Assembly: GCA_963920575.1 (NCBI GenBank)
Contig: OY986969.1
Location: forward strand, 12,292,615-12,356,614
Source: Narthecium ossifragum
Lineage: Eukaryota > Streptophyta > Magnoliopsida > Dioscoreales > Nartheciaceae
Direction: 5' to 3'
Length of the DNA stretch: 64,000 bases
In this document: positions 23,139 to 33,599 of the stretch, in pieces
Layout: each line of letters begins with the position of its first letter
Numbering within the stretch: the first letter of the stretch is position 1
Position numbers and translations under genes: made by a program
Notes under the pieces: model-generated
Database searches by the model: none
What the model was told of the DNA's origin: nothing
What the model saw: only the letters and a program-made list of their open reading frames with translations

Positions 23139-25163
23139 CTAAGATTTGAATTTGCGTTTTTGGGTACAGAGGTCTTTCAGAAACTTTGCATAAGAAGGGA
23201 ATTGTCGGATGGCCTCTAAAAGTGGTATGTTGATGTTTACCCGCTTGAATATCTCTGTGATTTCATCTACATATGATTTCTTATTGGGTCTAGTGGAAGG
23301 GTCCATAAGTGCATAAGGGAAAGGTACTTTGGGCACATATCTCGCAAGATCAGGCTCCCTAGAATCAGATGGATCGTAATCAAGTGGTATATTGGAGTAA
23401 TCATGGGGTGAACGATCAATCGTTTGGGAGGACGATCGATCATCGGACGACCGATTGATCATCGGATCGTGCGATTGATTGGTCGAACCGGCTGGTTCCT
23501 CTACTTTATTATCTATAATCTTGCCACTTCTAAGGGTCACTACAGCTTTAGCACTTTCTAAGTTCTGGTTGTGTACATAATACCAACCCCTAGGATTAGT
23601 CACAGGTTGACTAGGCAAATTACCTTCCTCTCTTTTAGCCACTGTGTTAGCCTGTTGCCCTAGTTGTGTCTCTAATTTGGATATAGATTGAGCATGCGAA
23701 TTAACATCATTTCTTATCAAAGCAATTTCGCTCTTAAGCTCATTCTTAAGCTCATCCATGCTAGCAGTAATGTTTGCATTCATGTTATTCATGCTAGAAC
23801 TCAAATTTGCAAGAGCAGTCATGATTGTGTTCAAAGTTGGGTCAGAGGGTGCTTGTGGAGGTGCAGTTTGTTGGTATTGTGCAGAGTACCCTGGGTTTGG
23901 ATTTGCAAAAGGTATAGATGTGTATCTATTCGTGGGGATACTGGAAAAACTACTCTGCCCTTGGAAAGTATCAGATTGTTGTGGTGGTCTCCAATTAAAG
24001 TTAGGATGGTTGCGCCAACCTGGATTATATGTGTTTGAATATGAATTATTCTCAGGTTTAGTGAAACCATATGCCACATTTGCTTGTTCCTGAACGAATT
24101 TAGGGAACGAAGGCGTCAGGGGACAGTCGGTTATGTGATGTCCAAGGCTAGAGCATAGTGCACAAGTTTGAGGTTGATTTTGGAACGGGGGAGGGTCAGG
24201 TGCTTGTCTCATTTCCAATTTATCAAACCTTTTATTAAGGAGAGCTATTTGTGCAGTAAGGGCATCAAATCCAAAAAGCTCAAAGGTCCCCTTAGATGTG
24301 GGCCGATTCCTAGGGTTTGTATACTGTTGTTGAGAATCAATGGAAATTTGTTCATAAAGGTTCCAGAGCTCATCATCATCTTTGTCTAAAGGAATGCCCC
24401 CACAACAAGCTTCAACCCTAGTTTTACATCTTTCATTAAGGCCTCTATAAAACTTATGCATTAGCAACCACTTATCAATATCATGATGGGGACATTTTCT
24501 CAAAAGATCTTTAAATCTATCCCAGGCATCATGGAAAGACTCATCATCATATTGAACAAAGGTAAGGATTTCAGTCATGAATTTCTCAGTTTTAATTATG
24601 GGAAAGAATTTCCTTAAAAATGCCTCTTGAAGTTGGTCCCAAGTTGTGATTGAGCGTGGAGGTAAACATTGAAGCCAGTGTTTAGCTTTATCTTTCAAAG
24701 AGAAGGGGAAAAGTTTCAACTTAAAGGCATCATCATTAAAGTTTTCCAATTTTAGTGTAGAGATGGTGTCGATAAAATTGTGAATGTGCTCATATGGATC
24801 CTCATTACTTAGACCATGGAAGTGAGGTAACATTTGAATTGTTTGAGGTCTAATCTCATAGTGTGAGGCTGTGATTGCAGGAGGATCAATGGAAGGAGTG
24901 TAAGTGTAGGCAGTGGGTAAGAAGTGATTTCTCAAAGGAACACGTTGCACCCCCCCATTGTTATTATTACCGTTTCCCCTTCCCATATTAGCATTAGGGT
25001 CGATGACATGTCCCTCATTTTCAGCCATGGTGACAAAGGTCTCTTGAATAAATTGCAAGTTACTCAAAGATTGTTGACCTAAGGCTCTAGCTTTTCGGAG
25101 TGTGGTCTCTAGTTCTAGATCCAAAGGTTCCAGCGGGGTATTTAAGGATCGTCTATCTTGCAT
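23139..25163 (-). CDS. gag: A2 gag polyprotein, apparently full length
   Basis: A single open frame of 674 residues. It starts MQDRRSLNTPLEPLDLELET after the leader. Order: N-terminal helix region, Asn/Gly tract (about residue 65-75), a retrotransposon gag (capsid-like) domain about 100-300 containing FPFSLKDKAKHWLQCLPP and LRKFFP, a CCHC zinc knuckle CALCSSLGHHITDC at about residue 350, Gln/Ser/Asn-rich linker with NNMNAN, a coiled-coil-like stretch (LKNELKSEIALIRNDV), then LRSGK and an Asp/Arg/Ser-rich segment coded by palindromes. It ends at the start of protease (IPLLEAIRQFPSYAKFLKDL). It would assemble cytoplasmic particles. It is the longest intact frame of the window, so this family may still be mobilised with help. 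Confidence 0.85.
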   Translation of the reverse strand: MQDRRSLNTPLEPLDLELETTLRKARALGQQSLSNLQFIQETFVTMAENEGHVIDPNANMGRGNGNNNNGGVQRVPLRNHFLPTAYTYTPSIDPPAITASHYEIRPQTIQMLPHFHGLSNEDPYEHIHNFIDTISTLKLENFNDDAFKLKLFPFSLKDKAKHWLQCLPPRSITTWDQLQEAFLRKFFPIIKTEKFMTEILTFVQYDDESFHDAWDRFKDLLRKCPHHDIDKWLLMHKFYRGLNERCKTRVEACCGGIPLDKDDDELWNLYEQISIDSQQQYTNPRNRPTSKGTFELFGFDALTAQIALLNKRFDKLEMRQAPDPPPFQNQPQTCALCSSLGHHITDCPLTPSFPKFVQEQANVAYGFTKPENNSYSNTYNPGWRNHPNFNWRPPQQSDTFQGQSSFSSIPTNRYTSIPFANPNPGYSAQYQQTAPPQAPSDPTLNTIMTALANLSSSMNNMNANITASMDELKNELKSEIALIRNDVNSHAQSISKLETQLGQQANTVAKREEGNLPSQPVTNPRGWYYVHNQNLESAKAVVTLRSGKIIDNKVEEPAGSTNQSHDPMINRSSDDRSSSQTIDRSPHDYSNIPLDYDPSDSREPDLARYVPKVPFPYALMDPSTRPNKKSYVDEITEIFKRVNINIPLLEAIRQFPSYAKFLKDLCTQKRKFKS
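23411..23486 (-). repeat. In-frame palindrome cluster in A2 gag-pro linker
   Basis: ACGATCAATCGT, ACGATCGATCATCGG, CCGATTGATCATCGG and CGATTGATTGGTCG lie in open coding sequence and are read as MINRSSDDRSSSQTIDRS. The same site in A1 carries different palindromes. Confidence 0.8.
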
Positions 25164-25499
25164 GCAAGCTCACACAAAAAAAGAGAAAAAGAAAACAAAA
25201 GATTCAGAAGATAGGACAAAACCCAGCAAACAACAATTGAAACGAAAACGATTGAAGCAAAAAGGCTTAGCTGACTGCACAGGTCCGATCGATCGGATTC
25301 AAGTCCGACCGATCGCTCCAGGTGTCTGCCGAGTTATGTTTTTCTTCAAGAAAAATCCATTCCAATGCAGCAAAAATTCCAGAAAATTGTCAGAAAATTC
25401 CTAAAAAGTGTAAAATAAATAAAGGAAGAAATAAGAAAGATAAAAACCTAACTAAGCAAAGAAAACAAGTTAAGAGAAAATCAATTAGTTAACGGTCGA
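25164..25499 (-). other. Leader of A2 with palindromes
   Basis: Non-coding between primer site and gag ATG. CCGATCGATCGGA and CCGACCGATCGC at 25286-25318 match the A1 leader, which has an extra copy of the motif pair. Palindromes in a leader could help pair two genomic RNAs, but that is inference. Confidence 0.65.
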
Positions 25500-25519
25500 A
25501 TTCCCCGGCAACGGCGCCA
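25500..25519 (-). promoter_or_regulatory. Primer-binding site of A2 (tRNA-Asp)
   Basis: TGGCGCCGTTGCCGGGGA on the minus strand is an exact complement of the plant tRNA-Asp 3' end as commonly used by this lineage. Confidence 0.9.
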
Positions 25520-25524
25520 AAAAT

Positions 25525-26905
25525 TGATCGCTCGCAAACGTCGTCGTTAAAACGTTGCTAAGCTCAATCAAATCTTAAATTTATATCCTTGTTCAATCAC
25601 TAATACTACTACGTAGACTAGTGGTGAAATCCGGAGTCGAACCACAGGGAATTACTAGAAAATCCAAAATCACTTCTAAAAACTGATTCCTAAGCGGAGT
25701 AATCAAAAGGTTGGTTGGATTATCTAAAGATTATCTAAGAAAGCAAGTAAAGTGATCAGGATTGGAACCAAGTGATGAATTACCTAGGGATTACTCAATC
25801 TACCCTAACTTCACCTTTAATCTTCTCTAGTTATCCTCTTATTCACTTCTCTCAACATTATGGATCATATGGCTACAAGCTCACATGAATCCCTAAAATT
25901 ATATTTATGTTCCTAACGGCATAGCCTATCTTTCTTGGCATAGGTTGTCTTCGATCCTACGATTACTTTAAGTTATACTACTCCTAGTGACCTTGGCACA
26001 ACCTATCCAAGCTTAGCATAGCCTATCTCACTAGCCAACCAAAAATCACATGATAACCATATCATAAATCTATATAAACAATCACAGAAAGCTTATACGA
26101 CTGAAAATACTTTAAAGGAACTCTGTTCCCTCAAATCTCTAATCATTAAAACCATATTTATAAGATCATGTTGAAAAGAAGTTTACAAGAATCAAACCAA
26201 AGAAAAACAAAAGTTACAATAGGGTTTCATGAGATCCCTAAGTTAAGAATTAGTTACTCATCTTATGGGGAAGATCCAAAGGTGTTGGGAAGGAAGCCGT
26301 CGATCTCCGCGGTAAGATCTCCATCTTCAAAACCCTAGCCTTCTCCTCCAAAAGTGGTCCAAAAGATGATAATTTTCGGCTGGAATCACCCCTTAATATA
26401 AAAGAAACCCTTAATCCCGGAATTAGGAGTTATAGTTGAACTTAAACTCTAATTTCCCTAAATTCCGGGTTGCTGACGTTATCTGAGTGATCGATCGGAC
26501 TCAAATCCGATCCATCGCTAAAGTCGGACTGGGTCTGCCACGTCATCAATTAATTTCAGCTTTTCTCAAATTTCAGCTTTCATACTTCTGACTTTGCTTC
26601 AAAACTGGCGCCAATGTATAGAGAATCTCAAAAAGTCTTCAACATGAAAGTTGTAGATCTTGAAGTCTTCTTTTATCTTCCAGAATTTTAGAATATTTGG
26701 AATTGTGTAGAATTTCTAGTGATTTATTTCCAAACAGTCGACGAAGCAGTCTTTTTGCAGAATTTAGTGATTTTTGGGCGTATTTCGTGTATTTCTTCTC
26801 AAATCCTACTTAAACCTGAAATCAAGTAATATGACATCAAATACAACCATTCTAGGCCTAACAAAGATAATTTAAGGGGTTTAATTTGGAATAATTAATG
26901 ACTTA
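25525..26905 (-). mobile_element. 5' LTR of A2
   Basis: Pairs with 18382-19765. Its outer end reads GACTTA then the target duplication TAGTC, so three terminal bases are lost. Palindrome remnant TGATCGATCGGA at about 26488. Confidence 0.9.
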
Positions 26906-26910
26906 TAGTC

Positions 26911-27296
26911 TCCTTAGGGTTTCCAGTGATCATACCCACAAACATCTATACATCCCCTTGAACATATCATCAGCACTCCATTATAACACTCATTAATTCC
27001 AATGCATCATCTAGAAATAATGTCCATGAATATATTATTTAATTCATATTCACATAAAAGTAGAGCAAATCAAAACATGTCATAACACACTTCCAATACT
27101 TCAACATATTTAATCATGATTAAAAAATAACTTCGACTCTCCAGTGTGTGAATTTGGTTTCACATGTATCAGAAAATCCATTATATCCAAACATTCAACT
27201 GTTCAAAATCACAATTCTAAGCAAGCACATATTTTCCTTATCACATAACAATCTCTGTTCTTTTCTTTTCTTTCCCCAGCAACTGCGCCAAAATTT
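26911..27296 (-). other. Internal remnant of element B
   Basis: Non-coding. It matches the 19918-20290 part of A2 (CCCACAAACATCTATAC, AATCAAAACATGTCATAA, TCACATAACAATCTCTG) and then goes straight to the primer site, so everything from leader to coding end is missing. Confidence 0.8.
27274..27290 (-). promoter_or_regulatory. Primer-binding site of element B
   Basis: TGGCGCAGTTGCTGGGG on the minus strand, a tRNA-Asp-type site with mismatches, next to the LTR end. Confidence 0.75.
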
Positions 27297-29024
27297 TGAT
27301 AGAACTTGAAAAGTGTCATGGTTTAACAAGTCTACTCAAAATTATAAATTTATAATCAAACTACTAACTAACTACTTTAGGGGTAGCTAGCAGTGAGTCC
27401 GAGTTGAATCCACAGGGAATGCGTAGGAAAATAATTAAACTACTAAACACAATCGATGTATTCCTACCGATAAGTTGATAAAAGGTTCAGAATTGGAATT
27501 AAACTAACTTTATACTAAAGGATTGATAAATACAAGAAAGGTACCAGGGAATTCTTAATCAATAACCAGGATTCTACCAGGTCTTCCTAGGATTAGAACG
27601 AGCTAATCAAACTTAATGGTTTTCCTAATGGTTGATAGGTGAATGGCTAGTTCTCCCTATCACTCAACAAGTTGTGGTTAGGATTCCTTGTTGGCGAGAG
27701 CAATTATCTAAAGTTCGGTGATCTAATGATTAATTATGATCACTGCTAATGAATCCTCTGATCAGGATGAATTCATCGCGAGACAATAGTTATAATATGG
27801 ATTCAGGTGTAAGATCAAGATGGTTCTAGCACCTTGAGATCACTAAATAGAATGTATCAAGGATTAGCAGTTAACCTAGTGGTTCTAGCACTAGCGTAGT
27901 GTTACTAGCACTTACGAAATCCTGAATCTTGAATTAAGATGAATAACGGATTAAGAGTTGGTCATAATAGTTCTAGCATTATGGGTAATGGTCCTAGCAT
28001 CACAAGACTCTTAATCTCGAGAGGAAAATTCTCACATCCATGGTTCTAGCATGAATGCTTTGATGAGAATCTCTAATCTCAAGCCCTAACATGCTCAAGA
28101 CCTAGATCTAGGGCATAAAAGAACAAATCATTCATCCACTAATAATAAAATCATACCAAGTTCATAAAGAAATTCAGATCAATCCATACGGACCATTGAA
28201 GAAGGTGTACTAGCCCTAAATCTTAGAAATCCCTAATAGAAATCTTAGTTACATCATAAGAATTCCTTGGTAAAAGTTTAGCTACTTATCTTTAGGAAGG
28301 AGATCCGTTGATGAAGGTTGTCGCCATGCTCCACCCACGGATCTTCCCTCCAAAGATCTAACCTAACCTATATAAAAGGAGGAAAAAGGACCAAGAAGGC
28401 TCAGCCAAAGAGCCAAGGAAGAGCCCCCCAAATTCGGATTAAAAATCATATATATATAGGGGAACTCCCAAAACAAGGGTTTAGTTGAGTTGGACTCTAG
28501 TGCAACTCAGATATCCTGAATTGATCCTGGCAGCCTATTCCGGTTGAAACTGGGTCCAATTCGTCCTGAATCTGAAACTGAGTCCAACATGAAAGATGTA
28601 GATTAGGAAGCCTTCTATCAGATCCCTAAGATTTCATAATATTCGGAGTTATCTAGAATATGTGATGAATATTCGTTTGAGCTTCGACGGTGCAACTTTC
28701 AGCTTATGTCTCTTCATGTATTCTTCAAAATTGCTATCACACCATCTGGAATCTCGAAAAGTGTCCAACAGAAACGTTGTAGATCTATGAGTCTTCTACA
28801 ATATCCCAAAGTTTTAGAATATTTGAACCTTTTTGAAATATTTGGCGAATATATTACTGACGGTCGACGAAGTAGTTTATTTAGTCATTTTAACCGAATT
28901 TCCTGCATTTCTTCTCAAAGCATGATTAAACCTGAAATCAACTAACAAATTATCAAATACAAACACTCTCGGGCTATCAAAGGTAATTTAAGGGGTTTAA
29001 TTGTGAATATTTAGTAACTCATCA
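27297..29024 (-). mobile_element. 5' LTR of element B
   Basis: R-U5 (27297-28432) matches the 3' LTR of B, but U3 (28432-29024) matches the A1 LTR (TGATGAGT-ACTAAATATTC, CAGGTTTAATCATG-TTTGAG) and lacks GATCGATC palindromes. The switch falls at the TATA/R boundary: here the likely TATA is a minus-strand TATATATA at 28448-28458. Confidence 0.85.
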
Positions 29025-29029
29025 TACAT

Positions 29030-29632
29030 CATGATATTCCATTAAGATAGGAAGTTAGCAACTAATCTTCAAGGTGAGAGATGTAGAGGAGAGTTAAATC
29101 ACCATTTTCTTCTTCAGACCCTTACATTGGAGGTGAGAGATCCTTTCTTTCCCAAAATAGGGTTGCCCCTTTTCTTGGACTTCTCCACTCCAAGAATACC
29201 CCAAATGAGTCATAAGTTTTCAATTTTTACCCCCAAGCTTTTCTCCCACCGGTTTAGATTTGGGCCATTGACTTTGCCACATCAGCAACATTGGGAACGA
29301 TCAAGCATTTGTGGGGATCGATCCCCTCAATATCCATTCTCCAGCACTCGGGAAAACAAATCGATCTGAAGATATTTAGCGAATGATCCCCTGGATGTTG
29401 ATTCTCTGGAACTCTGGAACACTGGAATATGGATCGATCCTTAAATCCCGAGGATTGATCTGTAAATGTCCAACTTGTGCTCTTGATGACTTTTTAAACC
29501 CAAAATTGATCCAACTCACTTTAGGGGCCTTTGTACCTGAAATGTCATGAAGTTTATTAGAAATACCTTACTCGAAGACGATAAAGATAAATTAAGGAGT
29601 TGAATGGTACATATTTCATGATTCATCACTAT
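29030..29632 (-). mobile_element. Truncated LTR (U3) remnant
   Basis: On the minus strand the unit starts TGATGAATCATGAAATATG at 29632 in the style of the other LTRs and contains GGGATCGATCCC (about 29313) and GGATCGATCC (29431). Its other end and target duplication were not found, so the boundaries are approximate. Confidence 0.5.
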
Positions 29633-29639
29633 TCATCTC

Positions 29640-29943
29640 ATGGGTGGGGGGAGAGAGAAGAAATAAAAGAGTAAGAGATAGACTAGAGAGAAAAGAGACA
29701 GGGAAAAGAGAGCGACGAGAAAGAAGAGAATTAGAGAGACAGAGGAGATATATATTAAATTTGATCAAAATTACTAAAAATTGATCAAAATTAAACTAAA
29801 TCGGTTGAGGCGCAACATTGAAATACCGAGAGTAAAAACCACGGGTGGAGTAGAAGGGTGTGTACAAAGCTTTTCTTCTAGAGGAGAACAAAACCTCTCC
29901 CTCTAGGATTTTCATCCTCTAGGACGTCACATTAGGGTTACTC
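29640..29943. other. Purine-rich stretch, nothing recognised
   Basis: A GA-rich run (29645-29750) followed by AT-rich sequence up to LTR D2. No coding or known ends. Confidence 0.4.
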
Positions 29944-32420
29944 TGTGAGGACCCGTCCCTCCATCCCTTCAGGTTGTTGTTGACCCCAGGGGAAATTTGG
30001 GAAATTGCGCCTTGGCGGTCGTTTCACACTGGTGTGCACACACAGACCTTGTTTGGTGTTTGTGTTTGTTAGAAAGGTTTGGTGGACCCGAGGTTGGGGG
30101 TTCTGGACTTGGGCCTGTGTCCCAGCCCAAGTTTGCCTTTCAGGGCACAGAAGATCGATCCCCTTGGGGTGGAGATCGATCCTGTTGGCTAGAAGGATCG
30201 ATCCCGCATGCAAGGATGATCGATCCTACCTGTGCCTGGAAGTCTTTGTCGGTGGCTTTCGAAGGATGGCCACCGCGGTGGCCGTCGCTTCCCCTGTCAG
30301 GGGAGGGAAGACTTTCCCTCCCCTCCCCCAGCTTTTCCCCGCCTTCGCCGGCTTTCCCCCGGCCTTACCCCCTTCCCCTTCTCCTTCCTTTCTTCCTCTC
30401 TTCTTCTTCTTCCCCGCGAGAACTCTGTTTCTTCCCCTGTTCCGACCGCTCCTTTCCCTCCTTCGTTCTCCCTCCTCCGGCCACCGTTCTCGGAGCTTGA
30501 AGGCTCGTTGGAACCGTGACAGCGTGAGGAAGATCCTTGGCTAAGTTTCGTGGATCGAAGCTGCGTGGGAGAGGTAGGGTTCTCACTCAAAGCTCCGGCT
30601 GTTTTGAGGGTTTAAATCCGGTTTTGTTTCTTGATGAATCTCCTTGTGGAGTTGTTGTTTCCCGGTTTTGAAGCCTTGAGTAGCTTAGTGATGCTTAGAT
30701 CTACCAGCCCACCAAGTTTGGTGAGGTTTGGTTGCGTCTTCCGGCGGTTCTCCGGCCGGAAGTACGCCGGAACCCATCAGGATCGATCCTCCTGGGAGGA
30801 AGGATCGGTCCTTCTGGTGTTGGCTTGCTGCGCCCAGCACATGATCGATCTTCTTATGGGAGGAGATCGATCATGGGGCCTGGGTTAGCAGGGATACCCT
30901 TCGTCCCGGGAAAGATCGATCCTCCTGGGAGGAAAGATCGATCTTCCTTGGTGCGACTGGAAGGGCGCCCTCTGTCTCGAGAAAGATCGATCTTCCTGGG
31001 AGGAAGGATCGATCCTTTTTGTCTTGACAGTGAGGAAGGCTCACTGTTACTTAAGTGATCGATCCTTCCCTTGGTGAGGATCGATCCTTTAGTCACAGCG
31101 AGGGTTTTCATGAGTTTTGCCCGCGGGGCTTCGCATGTAAGTGAGTTTTGACGGTTTTGCCCTTGGGGCTTATCATGTTTTACATCATGCTTGAATGTTT
31201 TACTGTTTTGTGGTTAACCAAGGGAGTATTGAACCCTCGGGAATGCTTAGTGTAACTGGGCCATGGGCTATGCCCTTTTATCGCTTTATGGTGAACCGAG
31301 GAAGTCATGATCCTCGGGAGTGCTTAGAATAAATGGGCCGAAGGGGTGCCCTTGTTATGCTGTTTGTTACCGCTTTCCTTATTCATATCCTGCCCTGTTT
31401 CCTGTGCATTAGACATGCTAGGTTTTATTGGTGGGGTTGACCCGTGAACTCTGGTGATCAAAGGCTAAGTGGTGGATGCCGTTACCCGACTTGTGTCCCT
31501 GTGCTGGTGGCCAGCACGGGTAAGGGTGTCCTACAGGTATCGTCTGGCCCACCCTGTGTCAAGGACCGTCGGAGGTAGTCCAGTCCTCGAGCAGTGGCTA
31601 TCGGAGAGACGTACGTTGGACAGGAAACCTTGGGAAGGGAAGCATCGATGGGATCGATGGACACCCTGGCTAGACTTAGTCCTTGGTCAGGAGTTAGGGG
31701 TCCTGTGGCTCTGTGGCTTGGAGTACTGAGTGATGGTAGTCTTAACCTCGGTCGTTCCGCCAAGTGTGGAGGTCCCGCTTGGAGAAGGGTGTCCTACCAG
31801 TAGCGTCATGTCCACCCGGTGTCGGGGATTGTCGGAGTTGTCCATCCCTGAGCAGTGGTTGTCGGGGGGGCGTACTTGGGACAGGAATCCTTCGGGTTAT
31901 TGACGGGATTTATGGGATCCATGGCAAGCCTCAGTACTTGGCTTCAGAGCTGGTTCGTTTGGGTTTGCCCTCTTAGCGAGTGTGGTGGAGTAGGACCCTG
32001 CTGAGCTGTTGCTCATGCCTACCTGGACTATGTTTGTTGCAGGTGCAGGTGGCCGCTCTGTCCCTGTGTTGCCCTCTCGGTCGTCCCGTGGCAGTGCGCT
32101 TGATCCTGACCATGTCTGAGGGTCAGGATGGTTTTGTTTGCGCCTTCGAGGAGACCCCAGTGGGTGCTGTAGCTTCTTTTTGGGGGACTGTTGATCCCTT
32201 GTAGCTTTGTTGTTCTAGAACCCTGTTAACTCTTTTATTACTGCTTTGTAATAAATGTTAATAGTTGTTGTTTAGTCCTTTGCTTCCGCTTGTGCCTGTT
32301 GGCAGCTGTTTCCGCCAGCTGGCCGTAGTCTCAACTGTTTCCGCCAGTTGAGGCTGTAGTTGTAGGTTTTTCCCCCTCGCGGTCCCGGCCCGGGTGCGCT
32401 CTGCGGGTCGGGGCGCGACA
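29944..32420 (+). mobile_element. Solo LTR D2
   Basis: Starts TGTGAGGACCCGTCCC, ends GGTCGGGGCGCGACA, 2477 bp, flanked by TACTC at 29939-29943 and 32421-32425. It has no coding; frames follow GC-rich composition. Internal landmarks shared with other D copies are a pyrimidine tract, GTGAGGAAGATCC, CCTGCTGAGCT with GCTCATGCCTACC, and AATAAATG near the 3' end. The lineage is not certain; long LTRs with these termini suit gypsy chromoviruses. Confidence 0.9.
30151..31090 (+). repeat. GATCGATC arrays in LTR D2
   Basis: Two clusters, 30151-30230 (four sites) and 30780-31090 (about nine). In the second the sites come in pairs about 20 bp apart around an inverted core, for example GATCGATC, CTCCTGGGAGGAAA, GATCGATC at 30913-30942, so each pair is a hyphenated palindrome of about 30 bp. 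Pairs recur every 60-75 bp. Confidence 0.92.
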
Positions 32421-32425
32421 TACTC

Positions 32426-33460
32426 ACTATCCTTATTTATATCCACTAATTAACCCACACTCGGATTAATTTGGACCCTTAGTCTAGTCCGGATGCCGCA
32501 TAGGATCGATCCTCTTAGAAGAAGGATCGATCATTTTCATTCCGTAGAATTGGCTGCCCCGATGATGATCGATCCTCTTAAGGATGAGGATCGATCCCTT
32601 TAAAAGTGACTCTCTGTCATGTCTTACATGATCGATCCTTTCATAGATGAGGATCGATTATCCAAAAACATGCTCTCTGTCATGCAAATCCGTCTGAGAG
32701 CATCGATCATTATAGTACATAGGATCGATCCTTTCAAACACAGCTCTCTGTCATAGGGTTCAGACTGAGAGGATTGATCCTCCTAAGTATAGGATCGATC
32801 CTTTTCTTCCTGCAGCTTTGTTTATCTCCTTCTTCTCCTTCCTTCGTTGTACTCAATTGCTTCGATCAACTGGGTTCATTTTTTGAGGCCTCATGAGAAA
32901 AGAACCCCAACACAAATAATAGTGCTTTTCACAAGAATGACGACAAACATAGCTTGCATGACTCTTGAAAAGCATCTTTATAGTCGAATTTGATGACATG
33001 GTTCATCATGTCTAGCATTTCTTCATGCTCTGGACTAGGGTCTTTTCTTTCCTTCTGATTTTAGTTTTCCGCTTCTTCTTTTTAGGCAAAAAGCCAGAAC
33101 CCTATCATGATAATGGCTCATATATAGTATATATAAGTACTACACTAGACAATCTTAATTCTTTTCTTGATTAATTAATTAAATCTTTGCATTGAACGAA
33201 CGAGAAAGACACAGGAATAAATTACGCTTCATCGGCTTCTATATATGTTCGTCTCTTCCTCATAAATCCCAGACCCACGCCAATCCATGCATGCACACGT
33301 TCACGTGCATGGAGAGAGAGAGACATGCATATAACGATGCATGACACGCACACACAAACCCACGCCAAACCATATGCATGACACGCACACACGTGCATCC
33401 ATAGAGTGTAGAAGATGAAGTCCATACTTTATAGAACCCTGATTGAGGTACATGCCCACG
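32426..33460. other. Non-coding region with free GATCGATC array
   Basis: It continues the host of D2. It holds the array at 32503-32803; beyond that it is AT-rich with TA runs and a (GAGA) tract at 33311-33325. No gene was recognised. Confidence 0.45.
32503..32803 (+). repeat. GATCGATC array outside a recognised LTR
   Basis: About nine sites in five pairs, with spacers repeating GCTCTCTGTCAT and ACTGAGAGGAT. The spacer motif GGCTCTCTATC also occurs in the array of the B 3' LTR. It probably belongs to a further decayed LTR. Confidence 0.85.
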
Positions 33461-33565
33461 TGGCATGTACCCTAACCGTTGGATTGAATCGGGATGTGTG
33501 TCCGATTCAATCCAACGGTAATGATTTGTGTACATGGGTACATCTCATGTACACAAATCATTTTT
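33461..33565. repeat. Two adjacent inverted repeats
   Basis: AACCGTTGGATTGAATCGG pairs with CCGATTCAATCCAACGGT (33475-33521), and AATGATTTGTGTACATG pairs with CATGTACACAAATCATT (33521-33563). Such CCAACGG foldbacks are common in small plant MITEs. Confidence 0.7.
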
Positions 33566-33599
33566 ATACTTTATATATCATGTATATGGTATTGTACAT

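Larger units (their letters stand above)
18382..26905 (-). mobile_element. Element A2: complete gag-protease LTR retrotransposon
   Basis: Both LTRs (18382-19765 and 25525-26905) surround a primer site, leader, gag, a broken protease, a C-terminal frame, a conserved GC-rich untranslated region, an AT-rich 3' region and a polypurine tract. TAGTC at 18377-18381 and 26906-26910 is the target duplication; three terminal bases of the 5' LTR (TCA on the plus strand) are missing. In one 165-bp stretch compared, the two LTRs differ at four sites, so insertion was fairly recent. No RT, RNase H or integrase sequence is present. It lies inside element B. Confidence 0.9.
16595..29024 (-). mobile_element. 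Element B: non-autonomous LTR element with mismatched LTRs, split by A2
   Basis: TACAT at 16590-16594 and 29025-29029 flank the whole unit. Reading from the right: 5' LTR 29024-27297, primer site 27290-27274, internal sequence 27296-26911, the A2 insertion, then the polypurine tract (18362-18355) and 3' LTR 18354-16595. Without A2 the internal region is only about 413 bp, has no coding, and resembles the region downstream of coding in A2 (19918-20290). B therefore resembles a large deletion derivative that relies on other elements for movement. The LTRs share R-U5 but not U3. Confidence 0.85.
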
